Shown: one piece after another, positions 33,201-44,207 of the stretch
Layout of the letters: each line of letters opens with the position of its first letter
Numbering within the stretch: the stretch's first letter is position 1
Assembly: GCF_030272615.1 (NCBI RefSeq)
Contig: NC_081414.1
Location: forward strand, 238,363,233 to 238,427,232
From: Cryptomeria japonica
Lineage: Eukaryota > Streptophyta > Pinopsida > Cupressales > Cupressaceae
DNA: 64,000 nucleotides
Reading direction: 5' to 3'
The notes under the pieces: model-generated
Told to the model about the DNA's origin: nothing
Databases searched by the model: none
What the model saw: the letters and a program-made list of their open reading frames with translations, nothing else
Position numbers and translations under genes: made by a program

Positions 33201-34257
33201 ATGCCTTATGGACATATTAGAACATGACAATCTTATCATCTAGGAAACTCTTAGCAATAAATATGATCTCCCTACCTCGCATAAGAGGACCTACAACATG
33301 ATTAGGCAGGCATGTACCCCTCTTCATCTTCCTAGAAACACGCATGTAGATGCTCACAAGTACCTTACCTTCCTATGGAAAGATGGCTCCAAACTCCCCA
33401 AGATCAAGGCCAAGTCTATTTATACCCTGCTTAACAATGACACCTCGGTGATTGATTATATTAACGCTCCATGGTATGTTGATCATAATCTCCACGCATG
33501 GGAAGAAAACTTTGAGAAATTATGGAGATCCCCCATCCCCCCTAAAATCAAATGCTTAAGATGGCAACTTATATTAAACAAATTACCTATTAGGAATAAA
33601 ATTGCTGCATACGACTTGTGCTTTGTTTGCAAAAAGCCTGAGACTATGTGCCACATTTTCCTTGACTGCTCTTTTGCTAGAGAAATATGGTTGCTGTTTG
33701 GAATCTCTATCACAGAACATGTATGTACTCTTGATATAATCACAGGTTTTATTCATGGGCTCAAGAAGGATGCTAACCTAGTCTCGCAAATTTTATCTAC
33801 CTTCATACTTTGGTTTATTTGGAAGCTAAGGAATGAGGAGAAGTTTCAAGGCAATGAAAGGGTACTTACTAGTTTTTCTAAAAAACTCACACATTTCAAA
33901 ATTGCTGTGTAGGTTTGCTTTCTGATGAACTTAGAGAGGAACAAGCTATTACGATACCTCAAAGATGGCAGAGCAACTATGTTTGTCTACGAGATGCAAG
34001 ACGACTATGAATGGGCTAGACTCATTGAGAACTAAGTCTCCTTTGATAAGGTTGTGAAGAAACTCATCAAAGAGCTACAAGACAACAGGCCCCCACCCTT
34101 CAATAAGATAGAAATGTGCTCCCAGATCCTGGAAGGAAAAAAGGTGGCATGGATGGAAGGACCACTAAGTTGGACCACCTGGCTGGAAGATCAGGATGAG
34201 ATCTTGCATTAGTGCCCTCGGCTAAAATTAGAATTACTCAAACTATATAGTGGATAA
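30206..34257 (+). pseudogene. LINE-A ORF2: endonuclease and reverse transcriptase
   Basis: About 1350 codons from ATG 30206. AP-endonuclease (30206-30925): 'SWNIRGL', 'LMLQELKA', 'AKDFNMTEH' (usual form GDFN), 'VTLSDHFPIL'. RT (31560-32480): 'KALKDDKAPSPDDLPTEFYK', 'LITLLNISYKILAKALA', 'TQTGFIKGRYILEN', 'VNFEKAYDWVEW', 'RSIRQGCPLSPALF' and catalytic 'FADDTSLF' (32306). zf-RVT: CFVCKKPETMCHIFLDC (33622). The tail ends at TAA 34255. Breaks: TAG at 30641, 30695, 30713, 31187, 32303, 32465; TGA near 31550; a one-base frameshift near 32735; then further TAGs. Nearly all stops replace Gln or Trp. Cannot mobilise itself. Confidence 0.9.
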
Positions 34258-34680
34258 CTATATATGATGTTTCTCTAAGTCTATTTTCACAGTTTGGTGG
34301 TTGAGGCCCTGTCTCCCGCCTCTTTTTTTTGTATAAACTCTCCATTTTTTGGACTTTCGACTTCTAATACAAAAAATAATACTAGAGAATATATTTTTTA
34401 TTATTCAATTAATATTAGTCCTTCACTCACTTGTCATGGTAGTTACCTTGTAATAGTATAAACTACCAAGATTTTCACAATTAATTAGTATCAAAATGTT
34501 TTCGTCTAGTTTCAATAATAAAGATAATAGTTTAGATTTATAGGACCATAATTAATTTTAATTAGTCATTCTTGATTAATCATAATCAAAACCTCTTCAC
34601 AATATTATTATGTATTTTAATTACTATATTTTTAATTTAATATAATTATAATATAATATTATAATATAATATTATTATAT

Positions 34681-34842
34681 AAATTTTTATATATAATATA
34701 CTATATTATTGATTATATTATTTTATTATCTAATTTTCATATTGTTAAATTATATAAGGACAAATTTTTATATATAATATACTATATGATTGATTATATT
34801 ATTTTATTATCCAATTTTTATATTATTAAATTATATAAGGAT
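34681..34842. repeat. Tandem duplication, 81-bp unit x2
   Basis: Units start at 34681 and 34762 ('aaatttttatatataatata') and end 'aaattatataagga'. Confidence 0.85.
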
Positions 34843-35289
34843 AACTAAATAATATTATTAATTCATATTTTTTATATTATATATATGTTTGTTTATTTTT
34901 AGAAAATATAAATTCTAAGTAATTACAAAACAAAATTTAAACATTTCAAATATTATTTTACCGTATCTAAAAATATGCCAAAAAAATTCTTTTCTTTAAC
35001 CTTAAATCCAAATCAAAAGTTTTGCCTAGAAGCCTAATTGATCCTTAATCTTAACTCCATTGTATCTTTATATCTAACCTTTACCCTAACTATGTTTGAA
35101 CTATAATCATAATTTAACTCTAACTCAAAAATTTCTTTAATAACTTTAATTAAACACTGATTGAATAATAGTCCTAACCCTAATTTAACCCTACTCCTAA
35201 TTAAACTAAACAATAGTATTTGTAAATATTATTAGAGAATATATTTTTTATTATTCAATTAATATTAGTCCTTCACTCATGATTTTCAC

Positions 35290-35530
35290 TTAATTTAAAG
35301 AAAACTAATAACTATTATAAGTTATAGGAAATGGATTGAGGTATTAACATCAATATCAAATTTGATATATCAATAAACAATTAATATTGATATCATAATT
35401 TGTTTATGAATTCATTTTTAAAGGAATTCAATTGAACTGATATCATAATATTTATGACATGTTGATATAAAAATTGATTTAATGTATTGAATGCAATATT
35501 GATGTCAATTGATATCAATATCATTCAAAT
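35290..35530 (+). repeat. Left arm of a distant inverted repeat (partner 40610-40870)
   Basis: 'tttgatatatcaataaaca' here matches the reverse complement of 40770-40800, and the homology extends about 240 bp. The arms enclose the minus-strand LTR and the 1.7 kb tandem duplication. Confidence 0.65.
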
Positions 35531-35571
35531 GTTTATATTTGTGTGCGTATATACATACATACATATTAATG

Positions 35572-36082
35572 TGTTAGAAATTAGCATCTTAGGATACTAA
35601 TCATTATAAACAAGGTTATAAAGTAAATGAAATGAGAAACATGTATGCATAAATGTACACATTACACAAGATATACATGGGGTAAAAAAAACCCCATAAA
35701 GCATCATTTAATTAAAACACTTACAAATATAGTCTATCATAAAATAGACATTAACCTGGGGACACTCCTCAAATACTTCCACATGGCCAACAATACCTCT
35801 AGTGCATAATGATACAACTCACCATAAAAGCTCCAAATTCATACAACTCTCAAATGAGAGAGAACCTCCTTAAATATAGGAGGAAGGGTGGCTTCACTAG
35901 TCACACCTTTTCAATAACCCCCACTCATAAATAATTAATAATCTAATAATTATTAGATTATAATTTTCTCAAATGGGATAAGCTTATAAAGCATATAATA
36001 TATAAGGTTTTATAACCTTATATTAGAATATTGTATATAAATGTTATAAGGATGTGATCCCTAATAAAATTATGTTCTAACA
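35572..36082 (-). repeat. LTR of a minus-strand copia-like element
   Basis: 511 bp with perfect ends TGTTAGAA...TTCTAACA. On the minus strand it is preceded by 'ttaacattaagtaggag', a typical copia polypurine tract position, so it would be the 3' LTR of an element lying to its right. No pol-coding sequence or second LTR is recognised up to 41000. Confidence 0.6.
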
Positions 36083-36094
36083 CTCCTACTTAAT
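36083..36094 (-). promoter_or_regulatory. Polypurine tract of the minus-strand LTR element
   Basis: Minus strand reads 'ttaagtaggag' immediately before the LTR start; copia elements commonly have AAGTGGGAG here. Confidence 0.5.
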
Positions 36095-36352
36095 GTTAAT
36101 AGGGGATCACATGTCAATTTTCATAAAAGAAAAAATAAAGTGCCCCAGTAATGTAGGTCTTCTTTGACAATGATAAACAAGGACAAAAATATATGCCAAC
36201 ATGAAGATCATGCATTCCAAACTATATGAAAGTCATCTTGTCATAATTTATAATCCCAGTGTTTTAAAAATGATGCTATGGGGTCTTAAAAAATTATATT
36301 GGAGCCGTGGTCTCCTCAAATTAGCCTCTCCCTAGGTTCATTACATAGTGCC

Positions 36353-36570
36353 CGTAGGACTTAATACAATGCTTTTACAAGTGGAAGATTTACAAGGAGA
36401 AGAATTTACAAATGTCGTAGGACTTAATACAATGAGAAGAATTTACAAATGCTTGTAGGACTTAATACAATGAGAAGAATTTACAAATGCCCGTAGGACG
36501 TAATACAATGCTTTTATAAGTGAAAGATTTACAAGGAGAAGAATTTACAAATGCCCGTAGGACTTAAGCA
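36353..36570. repeat. Minisatellite with 38- and 63-bp units
   Basis: The phrase 'gtaggacttaatacaatg' or a near match starts at about 36353, 36416, 36454, 36492 and 36555. The spacings are 63, 38, 38 and 63; the long unit is the short unit plus a 25-bp insert ('cttttacaagtggaagattt' and following). Confidence 0.85.
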
Positions 36571-37150
36571 CAAATGTGCCTATAGGACTTACTAATACAT
36601 ACCTGAAATAATTAAAAAAAAAGGGGACTTACATATGCCTATCTACAGGCTTAAAGGACTTAGTAATGCCTATATAGGTCTTGTTTCATATCTATTAGGA
36701 CATATGCCTACCCATAGGATTTAAAACTAGGATTTAGCCACTAGGTGATGTTATTGCATGCACACTCCCCCTCAATGGCATCACCTAAGGTCAAGCATTA
36801 TTTGAATTTGGAGCATACAATGCCTAAAGGTCTTATGCCTATTATGTCTCACATCTAGGATTTATCCACTAGGTGGTATCATGTGCATCCCCCCTTAATG
36901 GCATCACCTAAAAGCCAATCACTACATAGAGGATTTCAAAGTGATGGCTAAAATTATAATATATAGCATGTGCCCATGATATTCAAGATGTCTTATTATG
37001 GAGTTATTTCATTGAGTGAGGTGCCCATGATCTTCAAAGTGTCTTTATTATGAAATAATTTCACTTGAGTTATGTGCCCGTAATCTTCAAAGTTCAATTT
37101 GAACTTCAAAAATGATATTATTTGGAAAGAGTAAAATAACTTCAAGTAAT
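36571..37150. other. Non-coding, probably 3' UTR of the minus-strand LTR element
   Basis: No ORF. Contains near-repeats such as 'aatggcatcacctaa' (36775 and 36898) and 'tgcccatgat(a/c)ttcaa' (36970 and 37023). Confidence 0.4.
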
Positions 37151-40100
37151 ATGGTACTTTTACATGTATCCAAATGGAACTCTTCCATAAATCTTCAAGG
37201 TCATATTGATTCTTCAGGAGCTATGCTCATATTTTGCCCATTTGATTCAAAGACGGATACAAGATAGTCTTCTTATTAAAGTATTGCATCATCCATGGAA
37301 TAACACTTGCACCATATATTTTGAAGGCATAACCTCATCATAAAAGATACAATATACTTAGTAACATAGTAATCAATTAAACTTTATTTTTTGTGCAAAT
37401 AATGAACATAATATTATGCATTTGTCATTTGCCAAAGATCATATAATATTCCTCATTAATGTAAAATATAGTCCAATAATTTGTAGCAAGGAGATCAAAA
37501 TATAATTTTATGAGAATAAACATGAATAATTAGTTTTTTGTTTCAAATACAAAATAGTCATGCTACTACATATAGTAATGATCCAAAAACAAATTAGGCA
37601 ACGTGTGAGCTATCCTTTCTAGGTTTTCTCCCAAACAGTTTATAAGGGCAATAGCAACCAATTATAATGAACAATATAGCTTATACATTTCATAAAAAAG
37701 TATTATAAGATGTCTTTAATAAGAAAATTGTGATGTATCAACACTTATAATGGATGGTCTAGGAAAGTATAAATCTACATAATCTCTTATAACATTATGA
37801 AAAAACAACCCCCTTAAGAATATTAGATTCATATATACATAATCTTACACTAATCATCTACAATGTGCACTTCCTATAAAGTACTTGACAACATGAAATA
37901 ATGAAACATCTCATAGAGTACATGTGGTTACTCATGATACAATCACATTAAATCATAAGTAATTGGTCATCATTTGGAACCTCATTGTGAGGATATTGAA
38001 TATATAAGCTATATGAAATGATACTTTATATAGAATATGTTGGAATAAAAGTAGAAATGAAAGTTATGAATGCTTTCCACACTTTTAAGTTACAAACAAC
38101 AATTTGACAAGAGATATGAGTACCAAAATCATTATTCTCTTTCTAGAAGGAGGCATGATTATATCAATATCATATTTATTTGGGACAAAAGAAGTTAGAG
38201 CTCCAATATCTCATATCTTTGGTAAAGGAAGTATAGTGGGCCTAAGAAAAAAAATATCTAAATTTTATATGCCTTATAACTTAGCTAGGTCTAAAAAAAA
38301 TATGTATAATTTTAAGGTTTTGATTTTGATCATACATCTGAGATTTCTAAACCAGATAATGATTATTTATTTGGAACCATCACAAATTGATGAGACTTTC
38401 AAATGTTTAAAATACATCTAGAATACTTTATAAAAATACATTGTCACTACTCTTTTTTAATAGCAATCTAAAAGATAAATATTAAATCTAGTGGACTAAA
38501 TTATAAGAACCAAGATGAAAGCTATTGTAAATAATAAGTATAGTTTGAAATTCACAATTTGAATTGCCCTTCTTTAGCATTACTACGAGGAGACAACATT
38601 CTCTTAAAAAAAATGAACTCATTTTAAATGTAGAAGTAGTGGAAGAGCACACTCGAAAATCATAGGTACCACCGTCACATGAAAAAAGAGGAGCCACTAA
38701 ATGTTATATAAATGTTATAAGGATGTGATTCCTACTATCAATATTGCATTCAAATTTGACATAGATTAAATAAGCTTTTATGTCAAAATCATAAATAATT
38801 TGACATGGGTTCAATTAAATTGCTTTAAAGAATACTTCATAAATAAATAATAATATCAATATGGTACTTTTACATGTATCCAAATGGAACTCTTCCATAG
38901 ATATTCAAGGTCATATTGATTCTTCAGGAGCTACACTCATATTTGGCTCATTTGATTCAAAGACAAAAGATAGTCTTCTTATTAAAGTATTGCATCATCC
39001 ATGTAATAACACTTGCACCATATATTTTGAAGGCATAAGCTCGCCATAAAAGAAAAAATATAGTTAGTAACATAGTAATCAATTAAACTTGATTTTTCGT
39101 GCAAATAATGAACAGAATATTATGCATTTGTCATTTGCCAAAGATCATATAATATTCCTCATTAATGCAAAATATAGTCCAATAATTTGTAGCAAGGAGA
39201 TCAAAATATAATTTTATGAGAATAAACATGAATAATTAGTTTTTTGTTTAAAATACAAAATAGTCATGCTACTAAATATAGTAATGATCCAAAATCAAAT
39301 TAGGCAATGGGTGAGCTATCCTTTCTAGGTTTTCTCCCCAGACAGTTTATAAGGGAGATAGCCACCCATTATAATGAACAATATAGCTTATACATTTCAT
39401 AAAAAAATATTATAAGACATCTTTAATAAGGAAATTGTGATGTATCAACACTTATAATGGATGGTCTAGGAAAGTACAAATCTACATAATCTCTTATAAC
39501 ATTATGAAAAAACAACCCCCTTAAGAATATTAGATTCATATATACATAATCTTACACTAATCATCTACAATGTGCACTTGGTACATTGATCACTTTTAAT
39601 GATAAGATTATTTATATTTGAAGTGTGTAAGTTGGTGGTTTCCTATAAAGTACTTGACAACATGAAATAATGAAACATCTCATAGAGTACATGTGGTTAC
39701 TCATGATACAATCAAATTAAATCATAAGTAATTGGTCATCATTTGGATCCTCATTGTGAGGATATTGAACATATAAGCTATATGAAATGATACAATATAT
39801 AGCATATGTTGGGATAAATGTAGAAATGAAAGTTATGAATGCTTTCCACACTTGTAAGTTACAAACAACAATTTGACAAGAGATGTAAGTACCAAAAACA
39901 TTATTCTCTTTCTAGGAGGCATGATTATATCAATATCATATTTATTTGGGACAAAAGAAGTTAGAGCTCCAATATCTCATATCTTTGGTAAAGGAAGTAT
40001 AGTGGGCCTAAGAAAAAATATATCTAAATTTTATATGCTTTATAACTTAGCTTGGTCTAAAAAAATATGTATAATTTTAAGGTTTTGATTTTGATCATAC

Positions 40101-40770
40101 ATATGAGCTTTGTAAACCAAATAATGATTATTAATTTGGAACCATCACAAATTGATGAGACTTTCAAATGTTTAAAATACATCTAGAATACTTTATAAAA
40201 ATACATTGTCACTACTTTTTTTTAATAGTAATCTAAAAGATAAATATTAAATCTAGTGGACTAAATTATAAGAACCAAGATGAAAGCTATTGTAAATAAT
40301 AAGCATAGTTTGAAATTCACAATTTGAATTGCCTATTTTATAATTTTATAAATCAACCCATTTGAATTCACAATCATTTTTTTTCAATCTTCCTAATTGA
40401 TCGATTTCCTACCAAGGATTAAACAATAAAGATGAACTTCTAGGAAAATATATGTAAGGATGGGTTTACATGCCCTTCTTTAGCATTACTATAAGGAAAC
40501 AAAATTCTCTAGAAAAGCAAATGAACTCATTTTAAATGTAGAAGTAGTGGAAGAGCACATTGGAAAATCATAGGTAACACCATCACATGAAAAAATAGGA
40601 GTCACTAAATGTTATATAAATGTTATAAGGATGTGATTCCTAGTATCAATATTGCATTCAAATTTGACATAGATTAAATAAGTTTTTATGTCAAAATCAT
40701 AAATAATTTGACATGGGTTCAATTAAATTGCTTTAAAGAATAATTCATAAATAAATAATAATATCAATAT
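37151..40770. repeat. Tandem duplication, ~1.7-1.9 kb unit x2
   Basis: Unit 1 is 37151-38860 (1710 bp) and unit 2 is 38861-40770 (1910 bp). Both start 'atggtacttttacatgtatc'. Unit 2 has extra segments near 39575-39640 and 40340-40480. Open frames at 38104-38421 and 39873-40088 correspond but match no domain, and their conservation follows from the duplication. Confidence 0.85.
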
Positions 40771-40870
40771 TAGTTGTTTATTGATATATCAAATTTGATA
40801 TTTATGTCAATACATTAATCCATTTGTTACAACTTATAATTGTTATTTTCTTTTGTTGGATTTTGTTGTA
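40610..40870 (-). repeat. Right arm of the distant inverted repeat (partner 35290-35530)
   Basis: Reverse complement of 35290-35530. At its left it overlaps 'ttataaggatgtgatt', which also occurs inside the LTR at 36042 and at the end of tandem unit 1 (38715). Confidence 0.65.
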
Positions 40871-41134
40871 GTTGTTTAATCATGGTTATTATTGGTAAAA
40901 TTTCATATGTATATGAATTGAAGTTATAGTTAAAATTAACATCAGAATTTGATAATGATATGTCAAAATGGATATAAAAAATGAATAGGTTTTTTTTTTA
41001 AAAATTATTTTTAATAATTTGAAAATAAAAGTATATATATTTATACAAAACTGTTACAAATATAAAAAATAAAACAAATTCTTTAATTTTAAATTACAAT
41101 TAATTAAATATCAAAAAATATTAATATTCTCAAA

Positions 41135-41208
41135 GGGTTATAGCTCAATCGGTTGAGTACAATTGGTAACGATAATGAACTATCTAATTTCAATTCTCTC
41201 TTATCTTT
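41135..41208 (+). other. tRNA-like sequence (SINE head or tRNA pseudogene)
   Basis: 'GGGTTATAGCTCAATCGGTT' followed by GAG carries a good A box (TAGCTCAATCGG), and 'tttcaattctc' about 45 nt later is a weak B box. A cloverleaf with a proper anticodon stem is not apparent. Most likely the head of a degenerate tRNA-derived SINE, lying just left of block P2. Confidence 0.35.
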
Positions 41209-41598
41209 TAATGATCCAAATTTGATGCTTTTTAGTAGCTCTCTTTGACTCTTATAGATCTTAAAAAGTTTGATTTTTGAAAAAATCTAAATCTATACAA
41301 TTCATAATTCTAAAAAATACTATTCATTCAAAATTCAAAATGATCATTCAAATTGATAGATTTACCAACATAAAACTATATTCTATTAAATAATAAAATA
41401 TTTTTCTTAGACTTCAAGTGTGCCCAGATTTACAATGTTTGGAAGCAAATACTCCTTCACAGAAATAGTAGCAAATAATCTAGTAATACATAGAAGCACT
41501 TCAATTGTCAGCTGATATCAAAAATTGATAATTCTGGCATCTCCCTTGCTTTCAAGCCATATCAAAGAAAGGTCTTAATTAAATTACTCAGATGCCAT

Positions 41599-42308
41599 AA
41601 CTAGCTCTTTCTCCAAATGCATAAAGTTAAAGGAGTTAATAATATCCATGTATACATATATATTTTCTTGTCTTCTACCATTTGACCCTTTGATAATTTG
41701 CTTTGCTCTGGACTGCAATACATGGTAACATTATATTTATGTATCCAAACAATAACTATTGGAAAATTAAAGAATGTGATGAAGCCAAATCCATGGAACA
41801 TGGCAGGTCAAGGGGAATAGAGTTGCCTTATGAGCCTTTACCGAAAGGTTGGGAACAATGTCTGGATCTCAAGGTATACCGAATAAATTTGGGTTTCGGT
41901 CCTGATAATGTAAAAGATAGATGAGTTGTCTGTTTCTGGGTTAAAATTTTGTCTCATTGATGCCACATTGTTATTTGAAAGATAACATTAAAAGAAGAAA
42001 AATATTACTTTGTTGAATTCAGAGCATTATTCAGTATACCTTGTGATCCAAACATTGTCCCCAACCTTTCAGCAAAGGCTCATAAGGCAACTTTATTTCT
42101 CTTGACCTGTCCTCTTCCATGGTTTTGGCCTCGTCACATTATTTAAGTTTCCAATAGTAGTTGTTTGGAGACATAAATATAATGTTACCATGTATTGCAG
42201 TGCAGAGCAAAGCAAATTGTCAAAGGGACATATGGTAGAAGACAAGAAAATATATATGTATGAATGTATATTATTAACTACATTACACATTTGCAGAAAG
42301 AACTAGTT
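41599..42308. repeat. Inverted repeat carrying a WW-domain gene fragment
   Basis: The left arm (41599-41879) and right arm (42034-42308) are reverse complements with modest divergence: 'taacattatatttatgtatc' at 41729 pairs with 'gacataaatataatgtta' at 42170; 'ttatgagccttta' pairs with 'aaaggctcataa'. The loop is about 155 nt. Beyond 42308 the right arm continues with the inverted form of P1 400-470, a part deleted from the left arm. Confidence 0.8.
41760..41924 (+). pseudogene. WW-domain gene fragment (CFL1-like)
   Basis: The plus frame contains 'ELPYEPLPKGWEQCLDLK' then 'VYRIN'. L-P-x-x-W-E-Q-C-L-D-L-K followed by Y-x-I-N is the first half of the WW domain of plant CURLY FLAG LEAF 1-like proteins; the intervening T-G and the second Trp are missing. 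The opposite arm (42130-42034, minus) has the same peptide with changes ('KLPYEPLLKGWGQCLD'). This is a captured and decayed fragment, not a working gene. Confidence 0.5.
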
Positions 42309-43166
42309 AAGTCTTTGTAGTCATTGGACCTGTCAATATTTTCTCTTGACATGTGGCTATGGCATTGCACATTTGAGAGAAACAACGTGGCGGAAACAAC
42401 CTCATGAAGCAGAGTCTGCCCAGAACTGACCTATCCAGAGACATGAAGTCACTGAGGATTTGATATGTAACCTGTAACTTTAAACACTCCAAAATATTTG
42501 TAACTTTGAACACTCCAAAATATCTGTAAATTTGAACACAAAAGATCCTGTGCTATTGGTGACTGAGATCTTTCATAGGTCTGACACTTTTAATGCTCCC
42601 ACTGCTATGTTAGCACATGGCTATATGCTTGAGTGCTCTGTGAGTTTGGGCATACACTTTCAACCTTGTATTGAATCACTATTCTCTGCCATTCCATTCA
42701 ACAGAAAGATCTCTGCCATTGTGATTTAGCTTTCTGATCCTATATCAATGCTACACTTTCAATGCACTGAGTTTACCTAAGATCAAAACAACCTAAATGC
42801 ACTGTCATTGTGATTGTCACAGTCTCCTTGTGGCTTCGAGCTGCATTCTTTGTGACTGCATCCTGCTCTCTGTTGCAGCTATAAGACTGTAGATTATCAC
42901 TGTCCTTAGGGTTCTTGTTTGTATCAAAACCCTTTGAGAGGCTATTGCTTTTGTAAGCTTTGTCAGATCTATTCTTTGAGCTTTAGTCTTCCGCATAGGC
43001 TCATATGCCCTGTCTCTGTGTTTGCAATGCTGGGATTGTAATATATGACACTGTCAAATATTCTCTAATACTTACTGTCCTTCATTGACTGCGTTATGCT
43101 CTTTGTCCATATGAATAGGCTTTCAAAACCCTTGTATTTCTTTTTGAAATCTATCCTTCTTACAAC
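42309..43166. other. P2 non-coding region with 26-bp repeats
   Basis: No gene recognised. 42474-42538 holds three ~26-bp units ('gtaactttaaacactccaaa'). It ends in 'cttcttacaaca' (43155-43166), the left-facing LTR-like end equivalent to 2074-2084. Confidence 0.5.
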
Positions 43167-43238
43167 AGTCCCCCTCATCGTTAACAACAGAGAGACATGA
43201 CTCTTTTACCTTCCAAGTAGTTGTCTTCTTGTGTGCAG

Positions 43239-43385
43239 AAAAGGTGTTAACATTGGCTACGCCTTCGTGAACTTTACATCAGCTAAAGTCACGAGGAAGC
43301 TGTATAAAGCATTTCAATGCAACCTTGGAAAAGTTTGGACTCCAAAAGAACTTCGCTAAAAATATGAGAAATTGTTTATGTCAAA
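43239..43385 (+). pseudogene. RRM_2 (Mei2/TEL-like) exon fragment, forward arm
   Basis: Translation from 43241 gives 'KGVNIGYAFVNFTSA', then 'KLYKAFQ' and a degenerate tail. N-x-G-Y-A-F-V-N-F-T is the hallmark of the C-terminal RRM of Mei2-like and TERMINAL EAR1-like RNA-binding proteins. It is preceded by 'gtcttcttgtgtgcag', a good intron 3' end, and 'gactcttttaccttcc' upstream matches P1's Y-L-P-I-D-F-K exon (2106). The fragment was therefore probably copied from genomic DNA with its intron. A reverse copy lies at 44306-44450. Confidence 0.55.
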
Positions 43386-43887
43386 GTTCAGGTGTCTTAT
43401 GTTTTTGTTTTTAGATGATCTTTTTTTTCTCTAAATTTTCTTTGTTTTCGCTATAGTTATGTTTTTAGATTTCATTTATTGTAGTATTTTAATGATAGGG
43501 TCATGTTGCTCTGGAAAGTTGGTTTGAAAAGTACAATTGCAATCGCCACCTTGAAATAGGAAGAATTTAACAGAAAGCAGTATTAAATCTGAATTATTTC
43601 AGATGAAGCTCACTTGAAGGAGGGGATCACTACTCTATGGCAGAAAGATCATTAATTCCAGTCCAAGGAAATGAACACTGCTGTATGGCAGAAAGTTTAC
43701 AGATGAGATCTTAGAATTTTATTATTAGTTGATTAAAGTTATAGATATACATAATAATTAATTAACTTTGTAAAATTTTAAATTTTTTTATATTTTAGAT
43801 TTTAGTTTTGTTTAATTTGTGTTACTTTATAATTTGAAGGGATAGTTTATTCTTATTTTGGATTTTAGTTTTGTTTAATTTGTGTTA

Positions 43888-44078
43888 CTTTGGATTCAAC
43901 TTTTTCCTTTCTATCAATGTCATTATTTGCTTCCTTCTTTCCTCCTCATTATTTTTGTAAGACTGCATTTTAGCTTCAACCTCCTCCTTTACTTTGAATG
44001 GAATCTTACAAAAATAATGAGGAGGAAAGGATGAAACAAATAATGGCATTGATAGAAAGAAAAAAGTTGGATCAAAAG
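43888..44078. ncRNA. Strong 75-bp hairpin with 41-nt loop (MIR-like or exon foldback)
   Basis: Arm 1 is 43888-43962 and arm 2 is 44004-44078, each 75 nt. They are reverse complements with about seven mismatches and no gap; 'cctcctcattatttttgtaa' pairs perfectly. Both arms also read as protein ('SYKNNEEERRKQIMTLIERK' minus, 'SYKNNEEERMKQIMALIERK' plus), and the plus arm ends in AAAG|gtaatt, like a splice donor. So it looks like an inverted copy of an exon. Whether it is transcribed or diced is unknown; calling it ncRNA is a hypothesis. Confidence 0.45.
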
Positions 44079-44207
44079 GTAATTTGCAATTGTACTCTTA
44101 AATCATGTTGTTTGATTAGTTTAAGTGGTTTTATGCATTCAAATTTGATCTGATATTAACGTTCATGGCATCATAGGTCAATGGTCAAGAAAGAACTAAT
44201 GGACTTT

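Larger units (their letters stand above)
28350..34376 (+). mobile_element. LINE-A, near full-length L1-type element
   Basis: GC content rises near 28350. The element has a ~480-bp leader, ORF1 (28827-30206), ORF2 (30206-34257), a ~110-bp 3' UTR and an end 'taatac' plus A6 (34371-34376) shared with LINE-B. Domain order is ORF1 RRM-like/zinc knuckle, endonuclease, RT, zf-RVT, C-terminal tail; no RNase H. The left border is approximate and I could not settle a target duplication. Confidence 0.9.
34377..35571. other. Very AT-rich region with duplicated pieces
   Basis: No gene. Contains an 81-bp tandem duplication (34681), a ~48-bp direct repeat ('agagaatatattttttatta' at 34384 and 35234) flanking ~850 bp, and a CCCTAA-rich stretch (35020-35220) homologous to 27992-28200. 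35290-35530 is an inverted copy of 40610-40870. Confidence 0.6.

Noticed and set aside
28313-34400. Target-site duplication of LINE-A based on 'tattattcaat' at 28331 and 34401
   Set aside because: Neither copy abuts the element end; the 34401 copy belongs to a longer local repeat (34384 and 35234).
36353-36570. CRISPR-like array
   Set aside because: Eukaryotic context, contiguous minisatellite units without unique spacers, and no cas genes.
38104-40088. Matching open frames at 38104-38421 and 39873-40088 as a conserved gene
   Set aside because: They are copies only because the DNA is tandemly duplicated; the translation is Ile/Leu/Lys-rich, matches no domain, and is shortened in the second unit.
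41135-41208. Functional tRNA gene
   Set aside because: The B box is poor and no acceptable anticodon stem is visible.
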